A stretch of DNA of 8,397 bases, from assembly GCA_045600905.1 (NCBI GenBank), contig JAZRYT010000010.1, positions 1 through 8,397 of the forward strand, read 5' to 3'. Made by a program: the position numbers and the translations under genes. Below are positions 1 to 6,481 of this stretch, in pieces. This DNA comes from F23-D06 sp045600905. Lineage in GTDB: Bacteria; Bacteroidota; Bacteroidia; Bacteroidales; WCHB1-69. Positions within the stretch are counted from its first letter, which is position 1, and each line of letters begins with the position of its first letter. Under the pieces are notes generated by a model. That model did not search any database. It was not told the DNA's origin and worked only from the letters and a program-made list of their open reading frames with translations.

Positions 1-56
1 ATAATGAATAATGAATAATGTACAATGTACAATTAACAATTTACAATGTACAATTA
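1..56 (+). repeat. Heptamer tandem array, ATAATGA/ACAATTA type, 8 units
   Basis: Eight perfect-period 7-base units can be read from base 1: ATAATGA, ATAATGA, ATAATGT, ACAATGT, ACAATTA, ACAATTT, ACAATGT, ACAATTA. Substitutions fall mainly at unit positions 2, 6 and 7, while the AAT core stays fixed, so the period is real rather than general AT-richness. The array is cut by the left window edge. It is followed after five bases by an octamer array. The same units recur at 2983-3024 and, inverted, at 8263-8279. Function unknown. Confidence 0.85.
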
Positions 57-61
57 TTTGT

Positions 62-117
62 CTTCATAATTTCATAGTTTCATAATTCCATAGCTTCATA
101 ATTTCATAGTTTCCTAA
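62..117 (+). repeat. Octamer tandem array, TTTCATAG type, 7 units
   Basis: Seven consecutive 8-base units precede adk: CTTCATAA, TTTCATAG, TTTCATAA, TTCCATAG, CTTCATAA, TTTCATAG, TTTCCTAA. The consensus is YTTCATAR. The array ends 16 bases before the adk start codon and therefore fills the place where its promoter and leader should lie. It is the second half of a heptamer-then-octamer composite that also occurs before rsgA and before the aldo/keto reductase. I could not recognise a convincing -33/-7 promoter in it. Confidence 0.8.
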
Positions 118-133
118 TAAAATCCCATACATA

Positions 134-703
134 ATGACAAACATCGTACTTTTCGGTGCCCCCGGTAGCGGCAAGGGCACACAAGCAAAGCTCATCGCTG
201 AAAAATTCGGTTTTGACCACGTATCCACCGGAGATCTTTTCCGTTACGAAATTTCACATAAGACTCCCCTCGGTCTCAAAGCTCAGGAAATCATCAATCG
301 CGGCGACCTCTGCCCCGATGACATCACCTTGGGAATGTTGAACAACCACATTCAAAAACATCCCGACAGCAAAGGCTTTATCTTTGACGGTGTGCCTCGC
401 ACCATCAAACAGGCTGAAATGCTTGATGACAAAAATCTTTTCAAAGATTTGAACATCGATATGGTACTTTACCTGTACGTTGAAATGGAAGAAGTTGAGA
501 AACGCATCCTCAGACGTGCCCAATTGGAAAACCGCGCTGATGACACACCAGAAACCGTCAAGGCTCGCGTTGCCAATTTCTTTGACCAGACAATGCCGTT
601 GGAAGAATACTACAACAAACAGGGCAAAGTCATCCGCATCGACGGTATGCAGGATATCGAACACGTGTTTACTGATATCTGCAAGGCCATAGAAGGAAGA
701 TAG
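134..703 (+). CDS. adk: Adenylate kinase
   Basis: Cytoplasmic enzyme that interconverts ATP plus AMP with two ADP and so balances the adenylate pool. The 189-residue protein shows the P-loop GAPGSGKGTQ (residues 8-17), the AMP-binding segment STGDLFR (31-37), the DGxPRT segment at 85-90 with its arginine (R89), and a LID region around residues 124-145 (R124, R134, the ADD at 135-137, R145). The LID is the short form without a zinc-binding insertion; total length fits Bacteroidota adenylate kinases of about 190 residues. One oddity is valine at residue 87, where the family nearly always has phenylalanine (DGFPRT). No Shine-Dalgarno sequence precedes the ATG, as usual in this phylum. The start is fixed by the P-loop lying seven residues in. 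It stands alone between two repeat arrays; the stop codon touches the array that follows. Confidence 0.97.
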   Translation: MTNIVLFGAPGSGKGTQAKLIAEKFGFDHVSTGDLFRYEISHKTPLGLKAQEIINRGDLCPDDITLGMLNNHIQKHPDSKGFIFDGVPRTIKQAEMLDDKNLFKDLNIDMVLYLYVEMEEVEKRILRRAQLENRADDTPETVKARVANFFDQTMPLEEYYNKQGKVIRIDGMQDIEHVFTDICKAIEGR

Positions 704-772
704 TTTCAGGGTTTAGGGTTTAGGGTTCAGGGTTTAGGGTTTAGGGTTTAGGGGTTAGGGTTAAAGTTTAAA
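703..772 (+). repeat. Telomere-like heptamer array (TTTAGGG), 10 units
   Basis: Ten consecutive 7-base units start at the last base of the adk stop codon: GTTTCAG, GGTTTAG (twice), GGTTCAG, GGTTTAG (three times), GGGTTAG, GGTTAAA, GTTTAAA. The period stays at seven throughout. Eight G-tracts of three or four fall at 709-711, 716-718, 723-725, 730-732, 737-739, 744-746, 751-754 and 758-760, separated by three- or four-base loops. This satisfies the classical G-quadruplex pattern twice over on the coding strand and so in the adk 3' untranslated RNA. The last units drift to the TTTAAAG form found after dxr, tying both arrays to one family. The remaining spacer, 773-798, is AT-rich without a recognisable motif. 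Confidence 0.9.
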
Positions 773-798
773 GAAAAATTTCAATTACATATTATAAT

Positions 799-1962
799 AT
801 GTCCGAACAAACAAAACGTCGTATTGCCCTGTTAGGCTCAACAGGCTCTATGGGCACGCAGTCACTGGAGGTGATTGCGCAGCAGCGCGACTTGCTGCAA
901 TTGGAAGTGATTGCGGCCAATTCCAGCGCTGATTTGTTGATACAGCAGGCGCGCCATTACAAGCCCAACATCGTCGTAGTCGTGCAGAAGGCTGCCTATC
1001 TGAAAGTCAAAGAGGCGCTTGCCGACGAAGACATCAAGGTTTTCTGCGGCGAGCAGTCGCTGTGCGACGTTTGCGAGATGGAATGCGTGGATATGGTGCT
1101 ATCCTGCATCGTAGGTGTGGCCGGTCTGCGTCCAGCCTATCACGCCTTAGAGTGCGGCAAGCCCTTGGCCTTGGCCAACAAAGAGACCCTTGTGGTTGCC
1201 GGCGAGCTGATGACGCGCACCGCCCACGAAATGCAGACCAGCATCCTGCCCGTGGATTCCGAACATTCCGCCATCTTCCAATGCCTGGCCGGTGAGCACC
1301 ACGACTCCATAGAGAAACTCATTATCACAGCCTCCGGCGGCCCGTTCCGTGGTTGGACCAAAGAGCAACTCCAAAACGTCACCCTTGCCAAAGCCCTCAA
1401 GCACCCCAATTGGAGTATGGGACCCAAAGTCACCATCGACAGCTCCACTTTGATGAACAAGGGGTTGGAAGTCATCGAGGCCAAATGGCTCTTCGACATT
1501 CCCATTGACAAGATTGAGCCGGTCGTACACCCGCAATCCATCGTCCACTCGATGGTACAGTTCCACGACGGCTCCATCAAAGCGCAACTCGGGCTGCCCG
1601 ATATGAAGCTGCCCATCCAATATGCCCTCACCTACCCTTACCGTTTGGCGAACGATTTTCCACGTCTGGACTTCTCGCAATATTCCCAACTCACCTTTGA
1701 GAAACCCGACCGCGAGGTGTTCCCCTGCTTGGACATTGCCTTCCGTGCGTCACGTCAGGGCGGCAATATGCCCTGCGTGATGAACGCCGCCAACGAAGTG
1801 GCCGTTCAATTGTTCCTACAAGAGAAAATCCGCTACGTTGACATCCCGCATTTCATTGAAAATGCACTTGACAAAGCGGAATTCTGCACTCCAAACAGCG
1901 TTGACGAATATCTGGAAATAGACAGAGAGACCAAAGCCAAACTGACAAGCGAAGCGCAGTAG
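799..1962 (+). CDS. dxr: 1-deoxy-D-xylulose 5-phosphate reductoisomerase
   Basis: Second enzyme of the non-mevalonate (MEP) isoprenoid pathway: NADPH- and metal-dependent conversion of DXP to 2-C-methyl-D-erythritol 4-phosphate in the cytoplasm; the family is the target of fosmidomycin. The 387-residue protein has the NADPH-binding GSTGSMG (13-19), LANKETLV (125-132, with K128), and the metal site D153 and E155 in PVDSEHSAIF plus E224 in the segment from 212 to 228 (IDSSTLMNKGLEVIEA). The substrate-binding S179-G180-G181, H202, S215, N220 and K221 are present, as is the HPQSIVHSMV block (244-253) and the C-terminal NAANEVAV (329-336). All expected active-site residues are seen and the length is normal. 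No Shine-Dalgarno sequence is present. The start leaves 12 residues before the glycine-rich loop, slightly more than usual; no better downstream start exists. It lies between two heptamer arrays and has no pathway neighbour here. Confidence 0.97.
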   Translation: MSEQTKRRIALLGSTGSMGTQSLEVIAQQRDLLQLEVIAANSSADLLIQQARHYKPNIVVVVQKAAYLKVKEALADEDIKVFCGEQSLCDVCEMECVDMVLSCIVGVAGLRPAYHALECGKPLALANKETLVVAGELMTRTAHEMQTSILPVDSEHSAIFQCLAGEHHDSIEKLIITASGGPFRGWTKEQLQNVTLAKALKHPNWSMGPKVTIDSSTLMNKGLEVIEAKWLFDIPIDKIEPVVHPQSIVHSMVQFHDGSIKAQLGLPDMKLPIQYALTYPYRLANDFPRLDFSQYSQLTFEKPDREVFPCLDIAFRASRQGGNMPCVMNAANEVAVQLFLQEKIRYVDIPHFIENALDKAEFCTPNSVDEYLEIDRETKAKLTSEAQ

Positions 1963-1997
1963 GTTTCAAGTTTAAGGTTTAAGGTTTAAAGTTTAAA
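1963..1997 (+). repeat. Heptamer tandem array, GTTTAAG type, 5 units
   Basis: Five 7-base units begin on the first base after the dxr stop codon: GTTTCAA, GTTTAAG, GTTTAAG, GTTTAAA, GTTTAAA. The first unit resembles the first unit after adk (GTTTCAG). The same units occur as reverse complements at 4350-4384. About 28 bases of ordinary AT-rich DNA (1998-2025) separate this array from an octamer array. Confidence 0.85.
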
Positions 1998-2025
1998 GAA
2001 TAGGTAATCGCATATCTACTTTTAT

Positions 2026-2049
2026 ACACATTACCGCATTAGCACATTA
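2026..2049 (+). repeat. Octamer array, NCRCATTN type, 3 units
   Basis: Three 8-base units, ACACATTA, CCGCATTA and GCACATTA, end four bases before the rsgA start codon. They match the seven-unit array at 3024-3079 (consensus NCRCATTN). Three units alone would be weak; the shared consensus and position make the call credible. Confidence 0.65.
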
Positions 2050-2053
2050 GCTT

Positions 2054-2986
2054 ATGTCTTTTCTCGTCATCAAATCTACTGGCAGTTGGTACGACGTCCG
2101 GCAGGACGACGGGCAGGTTATACCTTGCCGTTTGCGGGGGCAGTTCCGCATCAAGGGTATCAAAAGCACCAACCCCGTGGTAGTTGGCGACCACGTCACC
2201 ATTGAGATGGAGCAGGACGGGACGGGGACCATCGTTGGCATAGAGCCACGCCGCAACTACATTGAGCGCAAGAGTACGAACCTGTCCAAAATCAGCCACG
2301 TCATTGCCTCCAACATTGACGTCTGCTTCCTATTGGTAACGTTGAAAGAGCCCCGCACCTCGTTAGGGTTCATCGACCGTTTTTTAGTATCCGCCGAGGG
2401 GTTCAGGATTCCCGTATGCCTCGTTTTCAACAAGATGGACATCTACGACGAAGCAGAGTTGGCCGTTATAAACAGACTCACTGACTTATACTCGCAGATT
2501 GGATACGACATCATACGCACCTCCGCCAAAACAGGATTGGGCATTGAAGAACTTCGTCAGCGAATGGCTGGGAAAGTGGCTTTGTTCAGCGGGCATTCCG
2601 GAACAGGAAAATCCGCACTCATCAAGAACTTGGACCCTTCTTTGGACATCAAGGTCGGCGAGATATCCAAACAGCACCTTAAAGGGAAACACACGACAAC
2701 GTTTGCCGAAATGTTTACTATTGCCGGCGGCTTTATGATGGACACGCCCGGCATCAAGGAATTCGGGCTGATACAGTATTCCAAAGAGGAAATCCGCGAT
2801 TATTTCCCTGAAATCCGCGCTTATAACAACCAGTGCAAGTTTGATGACTGCATACACCTCCACGAGCCGGGTTGCGCCGTGCAGCAGGCCGTAGAGGAAG
2901 GTCTCATTTCCGAATCACGCTACATCAACTATCTGTCCATCCTTTTAGACGACGATATGAAAGTCGCCGACTGGCAATTGGAATAA
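2054..2986 (+). CDS. rsgA: Small-ribosomal-subunit-dependent GTPase RsgA
   Basis: Circularly permuted GTPase (YjeQ/EngC family) that acts late in 30S subunit maturation in the cytoplasm and has GTPase activity stimulated by the 30S subunit. The 310-residue protein shows an N-terminal OB-fold (about 1-70), then the GTPase motifs in the permuted order typical of the family: G4 NKMD (126-129), SAK (157-159), P-loop GHSGTGKSALI (180-190), G2 HTTT (213-216) and G3 DTPG (230-233). The C-terminal zinc site is C261, C266, H268 and C274. The P-loop has threonine where GxSGVGKS is common, which should still bind nucleotide. Length and domain order are normal. The start lies four bases after an octamer repeat array and has no Shine-Dalgarno sequence. 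The stop codon lies inside the first heptamer of the next array. Confidence 0.96.
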   Translation: MSFLVIKSTGSWYDVRQDDGQVIPCRLRGQFRIKGIKSTNPVVVGDHVTIEMEQDGTGTIVGIEPRRNYIERKSTNLSKISHVIASNIDVCFLLVTLKEPRTSLGFIDRFLVSAEGFRIPVCLVFNKMDIYDEAELAVINRLTDLYSQIGYDIIRTSAKTGLGIEELRQRMAGKVALFSGHSGTGKSALIKNLDPSLDIKVGEISKQHLKGKHTTTFAEMFTIAGGFMMDTPGIKEFGLIQYSKEEIRDYFPEIRAYNNQCKFDDCIHLHEPGCAVQQAVEEGLISESRYINYLSILLDDDMKVADWQLE

Positions 2987-3024
2987 TGTACAATGAATAA
3001 TGAATAATGTACAATTAACAATAA
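2983..3024 (+). repeat. Heptamer tandem array, ATAATGA/ACAATTA type, 6 units
   Basis: Six 7-base units run from the last sense codon of rsgA: ATAATGT, ACAATGA, ATAATGA, ATAATGT, ACAATTA, ACAATAA. The rsgA stop codon TAA is bases 2-4 of the first unit. A 17-base stretch (2993-3009) is identical to 4-20 and is the exact reverse complement of 8263-8279. It passes directly into an octamer array. Confidence 0.85.
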
Positions 3025-3079
3025 CTCATTATCACATTATCACATTATCGCATTGCCGCATTTCCACATTGTCACATTT
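3024..3079 (+). repeat. Octamer tandem array, YCRCATTN type, 7 units
   Basis: Seven 8-base units follow without a gap: ACTCATTA, TCACATTA, TCACATTA, TCGCATTG, CCGCATTT, CCACATTG, TCACATTT. The CATT core is invariant, and variation is confined to unit positions 1-3 and 8. The array ends just upstream of a -7-like promoter element of the following gene. Conceptual translation across it gives only a Thr/His/Leu/Ser-rich low-complexity peptide, so I do not call a gene. Confidence 0.85.
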
Positions 3080-3092
3080 TTTCTTATCTTCG
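3061..3092 (+). promoter_or_regulatory. Putative Bacteroidota-type promoter
   Basis: TATCTTCG at 3085-3092 resembles the Bacteroidota -7 element TAnnTTTG with one change, and is followed by CGGC and an A-rich leader of about 25 bases to the ATG at 3118. The -33 element is poor: only a TTTCC lies at the expected distance (3061-3065), inside the octamer array. The same core, TTCGCGGCT, appears in the promoter at the right edge of the window. It supports 3118, not an internal ATG, as the start of the downstream gene. Confidence 0.5.
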
Positions 3093-3117
3093 CGGCTTCA
3101 AAAAAAACATCATTTCA

Positions 3118-4329
3118 ATGAAAAAGAACACTATTACCTCCCTTTTGCTGATTGTTCTAACTTTAATCAGCACAACGATTTATGCACAAAACAAAATGAC
3201 TTACCGAATGCTCGGAAAGACGGGTATAAAGGTCAGTGAAATCGGCATCGGCTGCAGTTGTTTCGGCAAATTGTCCGCAGACAAAGCCATCGGCTTTATG
3301 GATTCCTGCCTGAAATATGGCGTCAACTATGTTGACATTTACGACTCCAATCCGTTGGTGCGTGACAATCTCGGCTTCGCCTTGCGCGGCCGTCGCGAAA
3401 AGATGAACATCCAAGGCCACATCGGCGTATGCTGGAAAGACGGACAGTACAAACGCACCCGCGACCTCAACGAGGCCAAAACCGGCTTCGAAGACCTGCT
3501 CAAACGTCTGAACACCGACTATATCGAAGTGGGTATGATCCACATTGCCGATGACATCGAAGATTGGAACGTCATCAAAAACGGTGACATTATGAAATAT
3601 GCGCAACAGCTCAAAGCTGAAGGCAAAATCCAACACATCGGATTGAGCAGTCACAACGCCGTTGTCGCGCTCGAAGCCGTCAGAAGCGGACTCATCGAAG
3701 TACTGATGTTCAGCATCAATCCCGCATTCGACCTGCTGCCGGGCGATGCCAACATCTGGAAAACGCCAGTCGGCGAAGGCAAACAGAACATCGACTCCAT
3801 CCGTTCTTTGCTTTACAACACCTGCGAGCAGATGGGCGTGGGCATCACCGTCATGAAGACCTTCAACGGCGGCCGTCTGTTGGATGAGAATAAATCACCC
3901 ATCCACGTAGCCATGACGGAAAGCCAATGCATCCAATACGTTCTCGACCGCCCGGCTGTCGCTTCCGCTTTAGTAGGTGCTTCCAATGTTGAAGAACTGA
4001 TGGCCGACCTGCACTATGTCAATGCCACCGATAAAGAGAAGGATTATTCAATCGTATTTTCACAAACAGGATATTGGAAGGGAGAATGCCTCTACTGCAC
4101 CCACTGCGCACCATGTCCTGCCGGCATCAACATTGACAAGGTAAACAAACTCCTTGACCAGGCCGAAGCCGAAGGCAAAGTCACCCCAGAAATGCAAAAG
4201 GAATACGACGCAATGGGACACAAAGCCAGCGAATGTTTCGGTTGCGGTGCCTGCGAAAGCCGCTGTCCGTTTGCCGTACCCATTCGAAAAAAAATGCAAA
4301 AGGCCGCACAACTATTCGAACACAAATAA
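3118..4329 (+). CDS. Exported aldo/keto reductase-like protein with C-terminal 2x[4Fe-4S] domain
   Basis: The 403-residue protein has a TIM-barrel aldo/keto reductase domain (about 28-300) and a ferredoxin-like tail. Cluster motif 1 is C324, C327, C330, C333-P (CxxCxxCxxCP); motif 2 is C373, C376, C379, C383-P (CxxCxxCxxxCP). This layout is that of the ferredoxin-fused aldo/keto reductases (COG1453-like). Residues 1-23 look like a Sec signal peptide: two lysines, a hydrophobic run 8-19, and a possible cut after IYA. Catalytic residues are atypical: D73 and H142 are recognisable, but the usual tyrosine five residues after the aspartate is N78, and the usual lysine position reads H101 (IQGHIG). 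I recall a clostridial and Bacteroidota subfamily with the same GHIG feature, so this is probably ancestral and not decay. Substrate and physiological electron partner are unknown. An internal ATG at 3196 (M27) would give a leaderless cytoplasmic form. Confidence 0.85.
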   Translation: MKKNTITSLLLIVLTLISTTIYAQNKMTYRMLGKTGIKVSEIGIGCSCFGKLSADKAIGFMDSCLKYGVNYVDIYDSNPLVRDNLGFALRGRREKMNIQGHIGVCWKDGQYKRTRDLNEAKTGFEDLLKRLNTDYIEVGMIHIADDIEDWNVIKNGDIMKYAQQLKAEGKIQHIGLSSHNAVVALEAVRSGLIEVLMFSINPAFDLLPGDANIWKTPVGEGKQNIDSIRSLLYNTCEQMGVGITVMKTFNGGRLLDENKSPIHVAMTESQCIQYVLDRPAVASALVGASNVEELMADLHYVNATDKEKDYSIVFSQTGYWKGECLYCTHCAPCPAGINIDKVNKLLDQAEAEGKVTPEMQKEYDAMGHKASECFGCGACESRCPFAVPIRKKMQKAAQLFEHK

Positions 4330-4343
4330 TAAGCTATTAAGCT
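4328..4343 (-). repeat. Octamer pair (inverted orientation)
   Basis: Two 8-base units, AATAAGCT and ATTAAGCT, start inside the stop codon of the aldo/keto reductase gene. On the minus strand they read AGCTTAAT and AGCTTATT; the ATAGCTT they span also occurs in the octamer array before adk. Two units are weak evidence alone; they are listed because they lie next to inverted heptamers in the order expected of a flipped composite. Confidence 0.5.
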
Positions 4344-4349
4344 ATCATC

Positions 4350-4384
4350 CTTAAACTTTAAACCTTAAACTTTAAACCTCAACT
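4350..4384 (-). repeat. Heptamer tandem array, inverted GTTTAAG type, 5 units
   Basis: On the + strand the units are CTTAAAC, TTTAAAC, CTTAAAC, TTTAAAC, CTCAACT. Read on the minus strand they are GTTTAAA and GTTTAAG alternating, the same units as after dxr (1963-1997). This is the only sizeable heptamer array in the window that lies in the opposite orientation. The rest of the spacer to the EF-G start (4385-4413) is C-rich with no motif I recognise. Confidence 0.85.
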
Positions 4385-4413
4385 CGTCCCACCCCCTAAA
4401 AGCACTCACCTCT

Positions 4414-6474
4414 ATGCAAATTTCAAGACTCAGAAACATCGGTATTGCGGCGCACATTGATGCCGGCAAGACTACCGTATCAGAACGAATACTCTATTTC
4501 ACAGGTGTAAACCGTAAAGTGGGAGAAACCCACGACGGCCAAGCCACGATGGACTTTATGAAGCAGGAGCAGGAGCGCGGCATCACCATCGCTTCCGCAG
4601 CTATCACTGCTACTTGGAACGACCATCAAATCAACCTCATCGACACTCCGGGACACGTGGATTTCACCATCGAAGTTGAACGTTCCCTGCGCGTCATCGA
4701 CGGTATGGTGGCCGTGTTCTGCGCCGTAGGCGGCGTGGAGCCCCAAAGCGAAACAGTCTGGAACCAGGCTGACAAATACAGAGTGCCCCGCATCGCCTTC
4801 GTCAACAAGATGGACCGTACAGGCGCCGACTTCAACGAGGTTGTTGCGCAAATGAACAAGTATTTGGGCGCCAACACGATGCCCATCCACTTGCCAATGG
4901 GCGCGGAAAGTGAGTTCCAGGGAATGATCGACCTGGTCAAGATGAAAGCCATTACCTTCAATGAAAAAGAACGCATTGAAGACGAAATTCCTGCCGAACT
5001 GTTGGCACCTGCCACGGAAGCACGCCGCCAGATGATTGAAAAGCTTTCCGACTTCAACGACGACATCGCGATGCTCTACTTGGAAGATGGTGAAATCAGC
5101 GAAGAACTTCTGAAAAAGGCCATTCGTGAAGCCACCATCAAATTGCTAGTGACTCCCGTTTTATGCGGTGCCGCCTACAAGAACAAAGGAATCCAATTAC
5201 TTCTGGATGCCATCGTCGATTACCTGCCTTCCCCGACCGACATCGGAGCGGTAATGGCCAACGACCCCTACGACGAGGAGCGCACCCTGCAACGCAATCC
5301 TTCCAACAACGAGAAATTCTCCGCTTTAGCCTTCAAACTCATCAACGACCCCTACGTGGGCCAACAAACCTTCATCCGTATTTTCAGCGGAAAGCTCTCC
5401 AGTGGTATGAGCGTATATAACACCAACAAGAGCAAGAACGAGCGCGTCGGGCGTATCTTCCGCATCAAGGCCAAAGAACGTGAAGAAATCACGGAAGCCG
5501 GCTGTGGCGAAATCGTCGCCCTCGTGGGTATGAAATACACGCGCACCGGCGACACCCTGTGCGATGAGAATCAACCCGTTCTGTTGGAATCCATCAACGT
5601 ACCGCCCGCCGTCATCGAGATGAAAGTCAACCTTGAAGACAAAAAAAGCCGCGACAAATTAGGCGAGGCTCTCGCCAAGCTCACCAACGAGGATCCCTCC
5701 TTCCACTCCCATTACGATGAGGAAACCGAAGAAACCATCATTGCCGGTATGGGCGAACTCCATCTTGAAATCCTCGTGGAGCGTATCCGCGACGAATTCA
5801 AAGTGCCGATTTCCGTTGGTGAACCGTCAGTCTCTTTCCGAGAAACCATCACAACGGAAGTGGAATACGCCTACAAGCATTCCAAACAGACTGGTGGCAA
5901 GGGACAGTTTGCCAACACGGTCATCCGCTTCGAACCCAATCCGGGCAAAGGATTCGAGTTCGTCGATATCACCAAAGGCGGTGTCATTCCCAAAGAGTAC
6001 ATTCCCTCCATTGAAAAGGGACTCCGCAAAGCGATGGAGAAGAGTCCTATCGCCGAATATCCCGTGGTGGATGTCAAATGCGTATTGGTAGATGGCAGTT
6101 ACCACCCTGTGGATTCAAGTGATATGGCCTTCCAACTCTGCGCCGCACAATGTTTCAAACAGGCTTTCCGCAAGGCCAACCCCATCATTATGGAGCCGGT
6201 AATGAAGCTGGAAGTCAACACACCAGACGACTACATTGGGAACGTCACCCGCGACTTGAACAAGCGTCGCGGCCGCATAGAGAATATGCGTCGTTTCAGA
6301 AAAGGCTCTCAAAAGTTGGACGGTTTCTGTCCGCTGATGGAGATGTTCGGCTATGCCACGGCATTGCGCAACATCACCTCCGGACGAGCCAACTACTCTA
6401 TGGAATTTTACCAATATATGCCGATGCCCGCTTCCAAGCAGGAAGAAATCATCAAAAAGGCACAAGAAAAATAA
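4414..6474 (+). CDS. fusA: Elongation factor G (paralog outside the str operon)
   Basis: Translational GTPase of the EF-G family, which moves tRNAs and mRNA through the ribosome after peptide transfer and, with ribosome recycling factor, can split ribosomes. The 686-residue protein shows P-loop AHIDAGKTT (13-21), G2 RGIT (55-58), G3 DTPGH (77-81, with catalytic H81), G4 NKMD (131-134), a domain II starting near 300, domain III with GMGELHLEI (445-453), domain IV with QTGGKGQF (492-499) and tip loop YHPVDSSD (563-570), and domain V with EMFGYATALR (643-652). All GTPase motifs are intact, so it should hydrolyse GTP. No rpsL, rpsG or tuf lies nearby, and several segments differ from the str-operon EF-G of Bacteroides as I remember it, so a second copy is likely; a recycling or condition-specific role is possible but not shown. 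It is not the GTPase-motif-divergent type seen in B. thetaiotaomicron EF-G2. A strong terminator follows. Confidence 0.9.
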   Translation: MQISRLRNIGIAAHIDAGKTTVSERILYFTGVNRKVGETHDGQATMDFMKQEQERGITIASAAITATWNDHQINLIDTPGHVDFTIEVERSLRVIDGMVAVFCAVGGVEPQSETVWNQADKYRVPRIAFVNKMDRTGADFNEVVAQMNKYLGANTMPIHLPMGAESEFQGMIDLVKMKAITFNEKERIEDEIPAELLAPATEARRQMIEKLSDFNDDIAMLYLEDGEISEELLKKAIREATIKLLVTPVLCGAAYKNKGIQLLLDAIVDYLPSPTDIGAVMANDPYDEERTLQRNPSNNEKFSALAFKLINDPYVGQQTFIRIFSGKLSSGMSVYNTNKSKNERVGRIFRIKAKEREEITEAGCGEIVALVGMKYTRTGDTLCDENQPVLLESINVPPAVIEMKVNLEDKKSRDKLGEALAKLTNEDPSFHSHYDEETEETIIAGMGELHLEILVERIRDEFKVPISVGEPSVSFRETITTEVEYAYKHSKQTGGKGQFANTVIRFEPNPGKGFEFVDITKGGVIPKEYIPSIEKGLRKAMEKSPIAEYPVVDVKCVLVDGSYHPVDSSDMAFQLCAAQCFKQAFRKANPIIMEPVMKLEVNTPDDYIGNVTRDLNKRRGRIENMRRFRKGSQKLDGFCPLMEMFGYATALRNITSGRANYSMEFYQYMPMPASKQEEIIKKAQEK

Positions 6475-6481
6475 CGACCTC

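Noticed and set aside
1..117. CRISPR array or iteron-type replication origin suggested by dense direct repeats
   Set aside because: Units are 7 or 8 bases, directly adjacent with no spacers; no cas, rep or dnaA gene and no clear DnaA boxes are present.
703..772. Eukaryotic telomere or contamination
   Set aside because: The array lies between two intact bacterial genes, contains variant units, and grades into the same AT-rich heptamers found in other spacers.
1147..1689. Long antisense open frames opposite dxr
   Set aside because: They mirror the dxr codon pattern, have no recognisable motifs or start signals, and dxr on the other strand is unambiguous.
3196..3198. Internal ATG as the true start of the aldo/keto reductase
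   Set aside because: It matches a usual leaderless start, but the upstream ATG follows a promoter-like element and adds a well-formed signal peptide. Kept only as an alternative.
3000..3239. Small open frame across the octamer array
   Set aside because: Its first part translates the repeat into low-complexity Thr/His/Leu/Ser and its second part is the reductase gene in another frame; the octamer period is not a multiple of three.
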